NCBI GenBank assembly: GCA_009692745.1
Contig: SHYO01000013.1
Span: 1-41,431 of the forward strand
Length of the DNA stretch: 41,431 bases
Source: Chloroflexota bacterium
GTDB lineage: Bacteria > Chloroflexota > Anaerolineae > Epilineales > SHYO01
Reading direction: 5' to 3'
Shown here: one piece after another, positions 23,086 through 32,700 of the stretch
Position numbering within the stretch: the first letter of the stretch is position 1
How the letters are laid out: the number at the start of each line of letters is the position of its first letter
Position numbers and translations under genes: made by a program
The notes under the pieces: generated by a model
Seen by the model: the letters and a program-made list of their open reading frames with translations, nothing else
Database searches by the model: none
What the model was told of the DNA's origin: nothing

Positions 23086-24392
23086 ACCTGCTGTAACGCC
23101 GCCACGGCAGCTATATCGCGGCGAAAATATTTGCCCTCAAATTCGATCTTATCCACTGCGTCATATGCCCGGCGGCGCGCCTCGGCCAGGTCGGCCCCGG
23201 TAGCGGTCACACCCAGCACGCGCCCGCCATCGGTGAGTACCTCTCCAGGGGAGAGGACGTCGAGCGTCGAGTCACCGGCGCGGCGCGTACCGGCGTGGAA
23301 GAGGAAAGTCTCAGGCAGAGCGGCTGCGGCTGCCAACCCCTCTATCACCTTACCGGTAGGGTACTTACCGGGATAGCCGCCGGAGGCCAGAACCACACAT
23401 ACCGCCGCCCCGGATTTCCAGGCTATTTGCTCCCCGGCGAGAGAGGCGCCTGTAGCCACTTTTAGAAACAGCGGCAGCAGGTCAGTGTCCATCAAAGGCA
23501 AAATCACCTGGGTCTCGGGATCGCCGAAACGGCAATTGTATTCCAACACGCGCGGCCCGGCAGCCGTCAGCATCAGACCGATGTAGAGCATACCCTGGTA
23601 GGAGCGTCCTTCCGCTATCAGGCCATGCAGGGTAGGACGCAGGATGCGCTCCACCACCAGGCGCTGCGTGGCCGGGTCCAGGCTGCGGGCCGGGGCAAAA
23701 GTGCCCATGCCGCCGGTGTTCGGTCCCCGGTCACCCTCATAAATGCGTTTGTAGTCCTGGGCCGGGAGCAAGGGCAAAAATTCGGCGCCGTTGCAGATGA
23801 CCAGAAAGGAGGTTTCGGCGCCTTCCAGGTACTCTTCGACAATCACCTGGTCAGCAGCGGCGCCAAAGATGCGCTCTACCATCATCTGGCGCAGTGCCGT
23901 GCGCGCTTCTACCAGGGTAGCGGCGATGATTACCCCTTTGCCGGCCGCCAGGCCGTTGGCTTTAAGCACCAGGGGGAAAGGTTGTTGCTCGAGATAGGCG
24001 CTGGCCGCGGCAAATTCGGTAAAAGTGGCCGAGGCGGCCGCCGGAATGGCGTGGCGCTGCATAAAGCCTTTGGCGAAGGCTTTCGACCACTCAAGTTCAG
24101 CGGCCTGCCTGGTAGGGCCGAATACTGGTTGATCGATAGCCCGCAACCGGTCCGCCAGGCCGGCAGCCACAGGGGCGTCCGGGCCGATCACGGTCAGATC
24201 GGGGCGCTGATCGCGCGCAAAAGCCACAATAGCATCCAAATCGTTCACCAGGACCCCTGGTAGATTCTCACCCAGGGCTGATGTTCCCGCGTTTCCGGGG
24301 GCCATCCAGAGGCGCCCAATGCGCGGAGAACTCGCCAATTTCCAGGCGAGGGCGTGTTCCCGCCCGCCGGAACCGACAATTAGCACGCGCAT
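23082..24392 (-). CDS. purD: phosphoribosylamine-glycine ligase (GAR synthetase)
   Basis: A 436-residue ATP-grasp enzyme joining glycine to phosphoribosylamine (step 2). It opens MRVLIVGSGGREHALAWKL, the family's N-terminal signature; the ATP-grasp core includes LVLKANGLAAGKGV, VEEYLEGAETSF and RFGDPETQVILPLM. The start at 24392 has GAGGA five bases upstream; the longer ORF start (24428) overlaps the end of purF. It begins 7 bp after the purF stop and overlaps purM at its end, fitting a tightly packed operon. Confidence 0.95.
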   Translation of the reverse strand: MRVLIVGSGGREHALAWKLASSPRIGRLWMAPGNAGTSALGENLPGVLVNDLDAIVAFARDQRPDLTVIGPDAPVAAGLADRLRAIDQPVFGPTRQAAELEWSKAFAKGFMQRHAIPAAASATFTEFAAASAYLEQQPFPLVLKANGLAAGKGVIIAATLVEARTALRQMMVERIFGAAADQVIVEEYLEGAETSFLVICNGAEFLPLLPAQDYKRIYEGDRGPNTGGMGTFAPARSLDPATQRLVVERILRPTLHGLIAEGRSYQGMLYIGLMLTAAGPRVLEYNCRFGDPETQVILPLMDTDLLPLFLKVATGASLAGEQIAWKSGAAVCVVLASGGYPGKYPTGKVIEGLAAAAALPETFLFHAGTRRAGDSTLDVLSPGEVLTDGGRVLGVTATGADLAEARRRAYDAVDKIEFEGKYFRRDIAAVAALQQV

Positions 24393-24399
24393 AAGATCC

Positions 24400-26043
24400 T
24401 CACGGGCGGTTGGGTGATGGGTCGTCACGCAGTGAATGGGGCCCCTGCCCGTTTCTGTGGCTGGTATCCAGAATACCGGAATATTCCGCTGCAGAGAATT
24501 CCGCCGGGACTAAGCACTGCTCCTGGGAACCCTCCTCAGCCTGCCGCGCCAGGGGGCCGCTGGCACCCGGCTCGCCGATAATTTTGATGGGCCGGCCCTG
24601 GAACTGCGGCATCTGCTCGTCAACCGGCAGCGGATAATCGCCGGTCAGGCAGGCGGTGCAGAAATCCCACTCCGGCCGCCCAGTAGCCTTAACCAGGTTC
24701 TCCAGGCTCAGGAAGCCCAGGGAATCGGCGTCTACATAGGCGCGGATTTCCGGGATGGTGTGGTTGTGGGCGATTAATTCACCATAGGTAGCCATATCCA
24801 CCCCCAGGTAACAGGGATGGCGAATGGGAGGGCTGGAAATCCGCAGGTGTACCTCCTTGACCCCTGCCTGGCGCAACATGGCGATAATGGCTTTGGTCGT
24901 ATTGCCCCGCACGATGGAATCGTCCACCACCGCCACCCGCTTGCCACGCAAGATCTCCGGCAGGGGATTAAATTTCAGTTTTATACCGGTCTGGCGCATG
25001 CGCTGGCTGGGTTGGATGAAGGTTCGGCCGATATACCGATTTTTGATCAGACCTTCCAGCAAGGGCAGATCGCTCTCCTCGGCAAATCCGGTGGCGGCGG
25101 CTATGGCCGAATCGGGGATGCCGATGACAAAATCGGCCATGGCAGGGTGCTCCCGCGCCAACAAGCGACCCATATTCTGGCGCGCTTTGTATATCAGCCG
25201 TTCCTGGAACAGGCTATCGGGGCGGGCAAAGTAGATATATTCAAAGAGGCAGAAAGCCGAGTTCTTGGTGGAGTGGTAGAAGGTGGTGACGCCGCGCTCG
25301 TTGATGAAGACCGCCTCACCCCGGCCAATCTCGCGCACATACTCCGCGCCGACTGTAGCCAGGGCGCAGGATTCGGAAGCTACCACCCAACCATCATTCC
25401 CTAAGCGACCTAAACACAACGGGCGGATACCCCACGGATCGCGCAGAGCAATCACTCCCACGGGTGTCAGAATCACCAGGCTGAAGGCCCCGGCCAACTG
25501 GGGCACTACTTCCATCACCTTCTGCTCCCAGGTCGGGGCCTTGGACCGCTCCAGCATAGCCACGATACAAGCAGTATCGGAGGTGCCTTCAAACTGCGCA
25601 CCGGCCTCTTCCAGGCGGGAGCGGAGCATACGGTAATTCACTAAGTTGCCGTTGTGCCCCAGGGCAAAGGGGCCTAAATCGGTGTGGCCGCTAATCGGCT
25701 GGGCATTATACGCTTTAGAAGCCCCCGAGGTGGCATAGCGGGTATGTCCGATGGCGATATGACCGACCAGGGGCTCCAGGTCGGTCTCGGTAAACGCCTG
25801 GCTGACCAGCCCCATAGCTTTGGAGGCAAATATTTCCTGGCCATTACAAACAGCGATGCCGGCGCTTTCCTGGCCCCGGTGCTGCAAAGCAAAGAGGCCG
25901 AAGAAAGTGACGCGGGCTACATCTTCACCAGGGGCATAAATCCCAAAGACGCCACACTTTTCGGTGGGACGATCCGTGTTACTGAGAACATCCGTGTTAC
26001 TGAGAACATCTGCTTGAAATGGATCTTGCACGGCTGATTCCAT
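24400..26043 (-). CDS. purF: amidophosphoribosyltransferase
   Basis: A 547-residue PurF, the first and usually feedback-controlled step, making phosphoribosylamine from PRPP and glutamine. The catalytic Cys30 (EKCGVFGIY) must be freed by removing the 29-residue propeptide, as in the Bacillus subtilis type. Cysteines in AFCLFEYIYFARPD, HPCYLGVD and FCTACLTGDYP fit the 4Fe-4S cluster of that type. The PRPP loop reads VAVVDDSIVRGNTTK. Oddities: the propeptide holds VLSNTD twice, coded by two 18-bp repeats, and a tail of about 40 residues after the normal end. The start at 26043 follows AAGGAG at a rather long spacing of 12. Confidence 0.95.
   Translation of the reverse strand: MESAVQDPFQADVLSNTDVLSNTDRPTEKCGVFGIYAPGEDVARVTFFGLFALQHRGQESAGIAVCNGQEIFASKAMGLVSQAFTETDLEPLVGHIAIGHTRYATSGASKAYNAQPISGHTDLGPFALGHNGNLVNYRMLRSRLEEAGAQFEGTSDTACIVAMLERSKAPTWEQKVMEVVPQLAGAFSLVILTPVGVIALRDPWGIRPLCLGRLGNDGWVVASESCALATVGAEYVREIGRGEAVFINERGVTTFYHSTKNSAFCLFEYIYFARPDSLFQERLIYKARQNMGRLLAREHPAMADFVIGIPDSAIAAATGFAEESDLPLLEGLIKNRYIGRTFIQPSQRMRQTGIKLKFNPLPEILRGKRVAVVDDSIVRGNTTKAIIAMLRQAGVKEVHLRISSPPIRHPCYLGVDMATYGELIAHNHTIPEIRAYVDADSLGFLSLENLVKATGRPEWDFCTACLTGDYPLPVDEQMPQFQGRPIKIIGEPGASGPLARQAEEGSQEQCLVPAEFSAAEYSGILDTSHRNGQGPHSLRDDPSPNRP
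25972..26007. repeat. 2 x 18-bp repeat in the purF propeptide
   Basis: Two identical copies of ATCCGTGTTACTGAGAAC duplicate the residues VLSNTD in the propeptide that is cut off before Cys30. Being in frame and in a removed segment, it should be harmless. Confidence 0.95.
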
Positions 26044-26089
26044 GATATTGCCCGTCTCCTTGTTTGACCAAAGGCTAAGGCATCTGTTC

Positions 26090-26629
26090 CTACGGCACAC
26101 GTTCTGACGGCATCTGCTTGACCGAGAGAATCATTTGACTCTCGGGGGCATAGGTAATGGTAACCCTGGCGCCGACATGCAGCGCTTTGGCTTCTTGCTC
26201 GTCCAGGTAGAGGGCCTGCGGATACCCTTCCACCAAAACCTGGTATTTGCTCCCCAGGGTTGTACCCAGCGGGCGATAGTTATTGTTGCTCACCACGCCG
26301 GTATATTCGGCCGGGCCGGGGCGTTGCAGATCAAGATAAATGCGGGCCGGGCCGACCCAGATCTGGGGTACCCCCAGCACCACTACCCAAACTTCTACCC
26401 CTACAAAAGCCACCAACGCCAGACCCACTAAAATTTCCACCAGGGAGCGGTAGCGACAACGCAACAACAGACCGAGGGCGAAATAGGCCATCAAGCCGGC
26501 GGCCCCTAATAGCAATATAGTGAACACCAGTGAGATGCCCAGGGCTGACAGGAAATTCCACTGCATGATGATATGGTAATCTTTTAATATCGCAGCCCAG
26601 GTATGCCAGTCTTCCAGGATACGTGCCAT
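26090..26629 (-). CDS. membrane protein within the purine operon
   Basis: A 179-residue protein with two transmembrane helices (about 25-55, ALGISLVFTILLLGAAGLMAY; and 62-90, LVEILVGLALVAFVGVEVWVV), followed by a soluble domain of about 90 residues rich in beta strands (GSKYQVLVEGYPQALYLDEQ, then ARVTITYAPESQMILSV). The start has GGGGAG seven bases upstream, 4 bp after the purC stop, so it is surely cotranscribed with the pur genes. No family is recognised. It ends MPSERVP, coded by the repeat family seen in purN and purM, so the C-terminus may have been altered by insertion. Confidence 0.7.
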   Translation of the reverse strand: MARILEDWHTWAAILKDYHIIMQWNFLSALGISLVFTILLLGAAGLMAYFALGLLLRCRYRSLVEILVGLALVAFVGVEVWVVVLGVPQIWVGPARIYLDLQRPGPAEYTGVVSNNNYRPLGTTLGSKYQVLVEGYPQALYLDEQEAKALHVGARVTITYAPESQMILSVKQMPSERVP

Positions 26630-26632
26630 AAT

Positions 26633-27607
26633 TTAACTCCCCTGGAGGAACCCCAGGAGGTTACGCCGGATACGATCCGCATACGGCGTTTCTCCCGGAA
26701 CAAAGGTACGACCCGTGAGCATCTCATACACGCTCACGTAGCGCCGGCTGGCTTGCGAGACGGTCGCACTATCCAGGGCCGGCGGCTCGCCATCGCCCCG
26801 ATAATTCTGTTGCGCAAACCACAATCTGATAAACTCTTTGTCAAAGTTCTCAGGTTCCAGGCCGGCTGCCAGGCGCTCCCGGTAGGTCTCAGCCCGCCAA
26901 AAGCGGCTGGAATCCGGCGTATGCATCTCGTCAATCAAAATCACCTGACCATCGACCAGGCCAAATTCATATTTGGTATCCACCAGGATCAACCCACCCT
27001 GCTCGCTGAGCTGCTGGCCGCGTTTGAAGAGGGCCAGGGCGGCCTGCTCGATCTGGCGATACTGTGTTGCAGCTACCAGGCCACGCTCTATGATCTCGGC
27101 GCGGGTAATCCGTTCATCATGCCCACCGGCGCCGGTGGCGCGGGTAGTGGGCGTAATCACCGGATCCGGCAGGCGTTGGTTCTTATGCAACCCCTCGGGG
27201 AAACGGAGGCCGTAGATTTCTCGTTCACCCTGCTGATAATTGTACCACAATGAGGTCTTGGTAACACCGGAGATATAGCCCCGCACTACAATCTCCACCG
27301 GGAAAGCCTGCGCCTCCCGCCCGATCATGACATTGGGATCGGGCACTGCCAGCATATGGTTGGGGATGATATCACCCGTCTGTTCGAACCAGAAAGCCGC
27401 CAGTTGATTTAAGACCTGCCCTTTGTGGGGGATCAGGCCCACCACGCGGTCGAAGGCGGAGAGGCGGTCGGTGGTAATCAATGCGCGCCGCTGGCCGGGC
27501 AAGGTGTAGAAATCCCGTACCTTCCCCTGGCGCTTCTCGCCCAGCTCAGGGATATCGACACCGGCAAGGGTGGGAAAAGTAGTATAGCGATCCATATCAT
27601 GTGGCAT
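26633..27607 (-). CDS. purC: SAICAR synthase
   Basis: A 324-residue PurC, joining aspartate to CAIR with ATP (step 8). Motifs: GKVRDFYTLPGQRRALITTDRLSAFD in the nucleotide site, EIVVRGYISG, and the signature LVDTKYEFG. The length matches the longer, yeast-like PurC group, not the ~240-residue bacterial type. AAGGA lies eight bases before ATG 27607. It lies 11 bp after purB. Confidence 0.95.
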   Translation of the reverse strand: MPHDMDRYTTFPTLAGVDIPELGEKRQGKVRDFYTLPGQRRALITTDRLSAFDRVVGLIPHKGQVLNQLAAFWFEQTGDIIPNHMLAVPDPNVMIGREAQAFPVEIVVRGYISGVTKTSLWYNYQQGEREIYGLRFPEGLHKNQRLPDPVITPTTRATGAGGHDERITRAEIIERGLVAATQYRQIEQAALALFKRGQQLSEQGGLILVDTKYEFGLVDGQVILIDEMHTPDSSRFWRAETYRERLAAGLEPENFDKEFIRLWFAQQNYRGDGEPPALDSATVSQASRRYVSVYEMLTGRTFVPGETPYADRIRRNLLGFLQGS

Positions 27608-27618
27608 AATAAAAATCC

Positions 27619-29031
27619 TTATACAGCCCCATCCAGCTTCCTGATTATCTCTACGATCTGGCGCGCCCTTTGGGGTGCATCGCCCACGTAATCGCGCACG
27701 GCCATCAATTCACGCACGCGGCGCGGCTGCAAATATTTCAAGATAGCGGGGTCCCCTGCCAGGTATTCGGCCAGCGGGTTGGCCTGGCCCTTTTGCACCG
27801 CTTCCCAGGCTTGCAAGCTATGGCCGCGCAAGGTCTCATGCATCGCCTGGCGGTCAGCCCCCAGGCGGGCCAGCTCCATCAACAAGGCTTCAATGGCCGC
27901 GAAGGGACCATACACATCTAGATTACGCTGCACCTGGTTCGCGTTGATGACCAGACCGGCGATGAGCTTCTGCGCCCGGATAATCATTTCCTCGGCGGCC
28001 AGGAAGATAGCGGGCAAAGCCTCGCGCCGGTTGGCGGAATCGTCCAACGTGCGCTCCAGCGCCATCAGCGCCGTATTATCCCAGGCCGTCTGGCTCAGAT
28101 GGTGTACCAAGCGGGCCAGGGAACAGATGGTTTCGGCATTAATGGGGTTGCGCTTAAAGGGCATGGCCGAGGAACCCACCTGGCGCGCCCCGAAAGGCTC
28201 CGACCATTCGCCAATGGAGGGAGATTGCAGCAGGCGCAGATCCAGGGCGAATTTGTGTAAGTTGGCGGCAATACTGGCCACGGTATTGACGACCGGCAAA
28301 TCGAGGGAGCGAGGATAGACCTGGGTGGCGATTAGGACCGCCGGCAGCCCGAGGAGCTGCATCACCTCGCTCTCCATCTGTTGCGCCGTCAGCTCCGAGC
28401 TGCGCAGCAGGTGGGTGTAGCTGGCCGCCGTGCCTACAGCGCCCTTCAAACCCTTGCCGGGGAACTCCGCAGCCAGGCGGCTGATCTGCCGGTAATCCTG
28501 CAACAGGTCCTGGGCATACCCGGCCAGGCGATACCCCACGGTGGTCGGCTCGGCCGGCTGGATATGGGTGAAGGCCATGCATACCTGGCCCGCGGTAGGC
28601 TCAATCCGGTCTGCCAGCCGCAGCAGTAACGTTTTCAATTCTGCGGCCAATATATCCAGCGAAGCCCTGATGCGCAGCGCATCGGTATTGTCTTCGATAT
28701 CCATGCTGGTGGCGCCCAGGTGCAGTTTTCCGCCGGCCGGGCCGGCCTGTGCCGCGAAGACGCGCAGCTCAGCCATCAGGTCATGGCGGGTTTCGGCCTC
28801 TACCGCGTGGGCCTGCGCCACATCCACCTCGGCAGCATGCGCCTGGAGGGCGGCAACTTCTTGAGCCGAGACTAAGCCAACCTGCGCCTGGACGGTCGCC
28901 AGCGCCACCCAGACCTGGCGCCAGAGCAGACGTTTGTGCTGCTCTGACCAGATAACCCGCATCCGGTCGCTGCCATAGCGCCAGGTGAAGGGGGATAGAT
29001 AGGTATCATAGCCGAAACTGGTGGGTTCCAT
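27619..29031 (-). CDS. purB: adenylosuccinate lyase
   Basis: A 470-residue PurB of the fumarase/aspartase superfamily. It acts twice in purine synthesis, releasing fumarate from SAICAR and from adenylosuccinate. The superfamily signature GSSAMPFKRNPINAE holds the catalytic serine loop; HLGATSMDIEDN and FTHIQPAEPTTVGYR are the other two conserved blocks. I chose ATG 29031 because it overlaps the purQ stop (TAATG) with AAGGCG upstream; GTG 29040 would add three residues. Confidence 0.95.
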   Translation of the reverse strand: MEPTSFGYDTYLSPFTWRYGSDRMRVIWSEQHKRLLWRQVWVALATVQAQVGLVSAQEVAALQAHAAEVDVAQAHAVEAETRHDLMAELRVFAAQAGPAGGKLHLGATSMDIEDNTDALRIRASLDILAAELKTLLLRLADRIEPTAGQVCMAFTHIQPAEPTTVGYRLAGYAQDLLQDYRQISRLAAEFPGKGLKGAVGTAASYTHLLRSSELTAQQMESEVMQLLGLPAVLIATQVYPRSLDLPVVNTVASIAANLHKFALDLRLLQSPSIGEWSEPFGARQVGSSAMPFKRNPINAETICSLARLVHHLSQTAWDNTALMALERTLDDSANRREALPAIFLAAEEMIIRAQKLIAGLVINANQVQRNLDVYGPFAAIEALLMELARLGADRQAMHETLRGHSLQAWEAVQKGQANPLAEYLAGDPAILKYLQPRRVRELMAVRDYVGDAPQRARQIVEIIRKLDGAV

Positions 29032-29795
29032 TACTGGCACGCCTTTACAGCGCTCTTAAAGATCGTCAATCCATCTCCCTGTTCCCGGCGTCGGAACGCT
29101 TCGACGCCGCTCGCTTGCCGGGTCCACGCAGGGTGGTGCCAGGGCCAGAGGTGGCGCTCCGGGTGGGGCATCAGGCCAAAGACCTGCCCGGTACTATCGC
29201 AGATGCCGGCAATATCTGCCACCGAACCGTTGGGATTAGCCGGGTAGGCGGAGGCCGCATAGCTCAGCACCACCTGATCCTGCTGCTGCAACTGGCGCAA
29301 GACAGTGGCATCGCGGGGCACAAATTTGCCTTCGCCGTGGGCCACGGGCAGCAGAATCCGCTGCGGCGTCTCGCTGACCCAGAGGCATTTGCCGCGGTTA
29401 GCCATGCTGAGCTCGACCCAGCGGCATTCGAAGCGGCCGGAATCGTTGGCATACAACGTGGCATCTGTATGCAGCATTCCCGCCTTGACCAGGATTTGAA
29501 AGCCGTTGCAGATGCCGATAATCAGCCCACCGCGCATCCTGAAGCTTTGCAGCGCGTCGCCTAAGCGGCAGATCAAATCCACTGCCAGCAGTTTGCCGGC
29601 GCCCAGATCATCTCCATAGGTAAAGCCGCCGGGGATGGTGAGAATTTGGTATTCCGCCAGGCGCTGCGGTTGCTCGATCAGGGTGTTGAGGGGCAGTAAA
29701 ACGCCCTGCGCCCCGGCCAATTCCCACCCCAAAGCCGCCTCGCGGTCACAATTGGAGCCGGGCCCCTGTAACACGACAGCTCTAGGCTGCACCAT
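29031..29795 (-). CDS. purQ: FGAM synthase, glutaminase subunit
   Basis: A 254-residue class I glutamine amidotransferase that feeds ammonia to PurL (step 4). Nucleophile C96 in GICNGFQIL; the His-Glu pair is H211/E213 in MPHPERH. It starts inside the last 14 bp of purL with GGAGGAG before the ATG, and ends in the purB start, so the three subunits and enzymes are coupled. The length is slightly above the usual 220-230, because of extra sequence near WPWHHPAWTRQASG. Confidence 0.95.
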   Translation of the reverse strand: MVQPRAVVLQGPGSNCDREAALGWELAGAQGVLLPLNTLIEQPQRLAEYQILTIPGGFTYGDDLGAGKLLAVDLICRLGDALQSFRMRGGLIIGICNGFQILVKAGMLHTDATLYANDSGRFECRWVELSMANRGKCLWVSETPQRILLPVAHGEGKFVPRDATVLRQLQQQDQVVLSYAASAYPANPNGSVADIAGICDSTGQVFGLMPHPERHLWPWHHPAWTRQASGVEAFRRREQGDGLTIFKSAVKACQ

Positions 29796-32700
29796 GATCG
29801 CTCCTCCCCTGCCAGGCGTGGCGCAAGGCCGCCTGTGTTAGTTCTAACAGTGGGCGCTGGGCACTGCCATAGGCGGTTAACGTGGGTAGCACTTTGGTAG
29901 TACCCACCTGGGCGAAGGGGATGACAGGGGTGACAGGGTTCAATGTGCGGTTAAAAACCGCACCTACAGGTAGTGTTTCGTCCCCGGCAGCCATAATGGC
30001 CTCAAAGGCGGGGGCATCTGCCGGCCGAACTTCTACCAGGAAGCGGGCGTTGGATTCGGCGAAGAGCAGCGCCGCTGCATCCTGCCGGGCTGCATCGTCA
30101 GCCGGCGCCCGGTTCAGATGCAAGTCCAGGCCGATGGCGCCGCCCAGCACCATTTCTGCGGCTGCCACCGCCAGACCGCCCTCGCTGCAATCGTGGCAGG
30201 CCTGCACCAGCCCCTGGCGCATGGCCTGGTGTAGCCGGCGCATGAGGGCCGGACTGTAGTCCTGTGGTTGGGGCACGCGCTCGCCCAGCAACCCGTGCTG
30301 TTGATAATAGATAGAGCCGCCCAGCTCGTAGCGCGTCAAGCCCAGTTGATAGACCAGATTGCCGGGAGCTTTGAAGTCCATGGTAACAGCGCGGCGCACG
30401 TCGGGCAGCAGGCCCAAGGCGGATATGAGCAGACTGGGGGGGATGGGATGGCGCGCGCCATCGGCCCCCAGATATTCGTTGTTCAGGCTATCCTTGCCGG
30501 AGATAAAAGGGGTGCGGTGCAGCAGCGCGGCCTCATAACATCCCTGGGCCGCCCGCACCAGGCCGCCCAGCCGGTCAGGCCGGTTGGGGTCGCCCCAGCA
30601 GAAATTGTCCAGCACCGCGATCCGGTCGGGATCGGCCCCCACCGCTACCACGTTGCGCACGGCTTCATCCAGCGCACTATGGGCCATAGCCCAGGGATCA
30701 ATCAAACCGTAGCGCGGGTTGAAGCCACATCCCAGGGCGAATCCCTGCCATGCACCAGCAGGGACATCCAGCGGCCGGATCACTGGCGCATCTCCCGGGG
30801 CATCCTGCCCCACGCCCACCAGCGGTTTTAGGATCGTGCCCCCCTGGACCTCATGGTCGTAACGCCGGATCACATCCTCTTTGGAGGCAGTGCTCGGCTG
30901 GCACAATAGGTCAAGCAGCGCCTGGCCCAGGTCGCCCACCACCGGGGGCGCAGCATAGGCGTCCCCCGCTGGTCGATCCCAGATCGCCTGGAGAGTACGC
31001 CGGGGGCAACCGTGGTGCAGGAAGTCCATCTCCAGATCGCCCACCAGGATGGTCCCATAGTACAGCACTAACCTGTGGGTAGCGGTAAATTCCCCGATCA
31101 CCGTGGCTTCGACATCCTGAATGCGGCAGATCTCCAGCAGGGCGGGGACATTCCCCAGAGAGACAGCCAAAACCATGCGTTCCTGGGCTTCGCTTAACCA
31201 GATCTCCCAAGGCGCCAGGCCGGCATACTTCAGCAGCACCCGGTCCAGGTATACCTGGGCGCCCAATTCTGCCCCCATCTCGCCGACCGCCGAGGAGAGC
31301 CCACCGGCGCCGCAATCCGTGATAGCGGTATACAACCTGGCATCGCGCGCCTGCAGAATGGCTTCCAGGCATTTCTTTTCGGTGATAGGATTACCGATCT
31401 GGACGGCCGTCGCGGCAATCTCATTGGTTTCATGGGTCAATTCCAAGGAGGAAAAGGTAGCGCCGCCGATGCCATCGCGCCCGGTACGCCCGCCGAGCAC
31501 CACGATAGCATCTCCCGACTGCGGCGCGCGCGGATGGCTGCCGTTAGGGGCAATACCCACGGCGCCACAGTAGACCAACGGATTAGCCAGGTAACCGGCA
31601 TCATAATAGATAGCGCCGCTGACGGTGGGCACGCCGAACTTATTGCCATAATCCTGGATGCCCGCTACCACGCCGGCAGCCACACGGCGCGGATGCAAAA
31701 CGCCCAGCGGCACGTCGGCGGCAGGCCAAGTAGCAGGGGCAAAGCACAAAACATCGGTGGCGGCAATGGGGCGCGCAGAGACGGCGATCACGTCGCGCAA
31801 TACCCCGCCCACCCCGGTATTGGCGCCGCCAAACGGCTCCAAGGCAGAAGGGTGGTTATGGGTCTCGACTTTAAAGGAAAGCTCGTGGCGCTCATCAAAG
31901 GCGATGATGCCGGCATTATCTATGAAGGCGGATTTGACCCACGGGGCAGCAATCTCTTCGGTGACGCGGCGGATAAAGGTAGCCAGCAGTCCGGGGATGG
32001 TCTGCTGCGCTACGATCTGGCCGGCCCTTTGCTCGGTGTACTCCACGATGGCCTTGAAGGTTTTGTGGGAACAATGTTCGGACCAGGTCTGGGCCAGGGT
32101 TTCCAATTCCACATCGCTGGGCTCGCGCCCGGAGGCGCGGAAATAGTGCTGAATGGCCTGCATCTCGGCCAGGTCCAGCGCCAAACGCCGGTCGCGGCTG
32201 ATCTGTAAGAGGGCCTCATCGGTGACACCGGCCAACGGTACATATACCAACGGGCCGCGCCAGGCGGGCAGTGGGCCGAAGTGCGGCATCCAGGCTGCCA
32301 GGCTATAACTCTGGATGACATCGTTGACCAGCAGCTCCCGCGCGATACGGTGCAAGGTAGCTGCACTTACCACCCCGGTAAACAGATACCGTTGCGCCGT
32401 GCGGATCTCCACCGGCTGGCGGGCCGCGGCGGAGGGCTGAGGGTACTCAGCTTGCGGCTGGAGGCCGAGGCGCTGCATCCCATGCCCCAGGCTGGCGGCC
32501 ACGCTGTCGGTGACGCCTGGATGCAGCCCCACCTCAATAGCGCCGGCGCCCGGGTAATGCGCCTTTGGCGGGGGCGGACCGGCGCCTCTCAGCTCATCAA
32601 TATGGTAGGTTTGGACGACGGCATCGCACAACAGGGTCTCGGCAATCTGCCGCACCTGGGCCCCTGTTAAAGCACCGTCCAGAAAATAAAGCTCGCTGGC

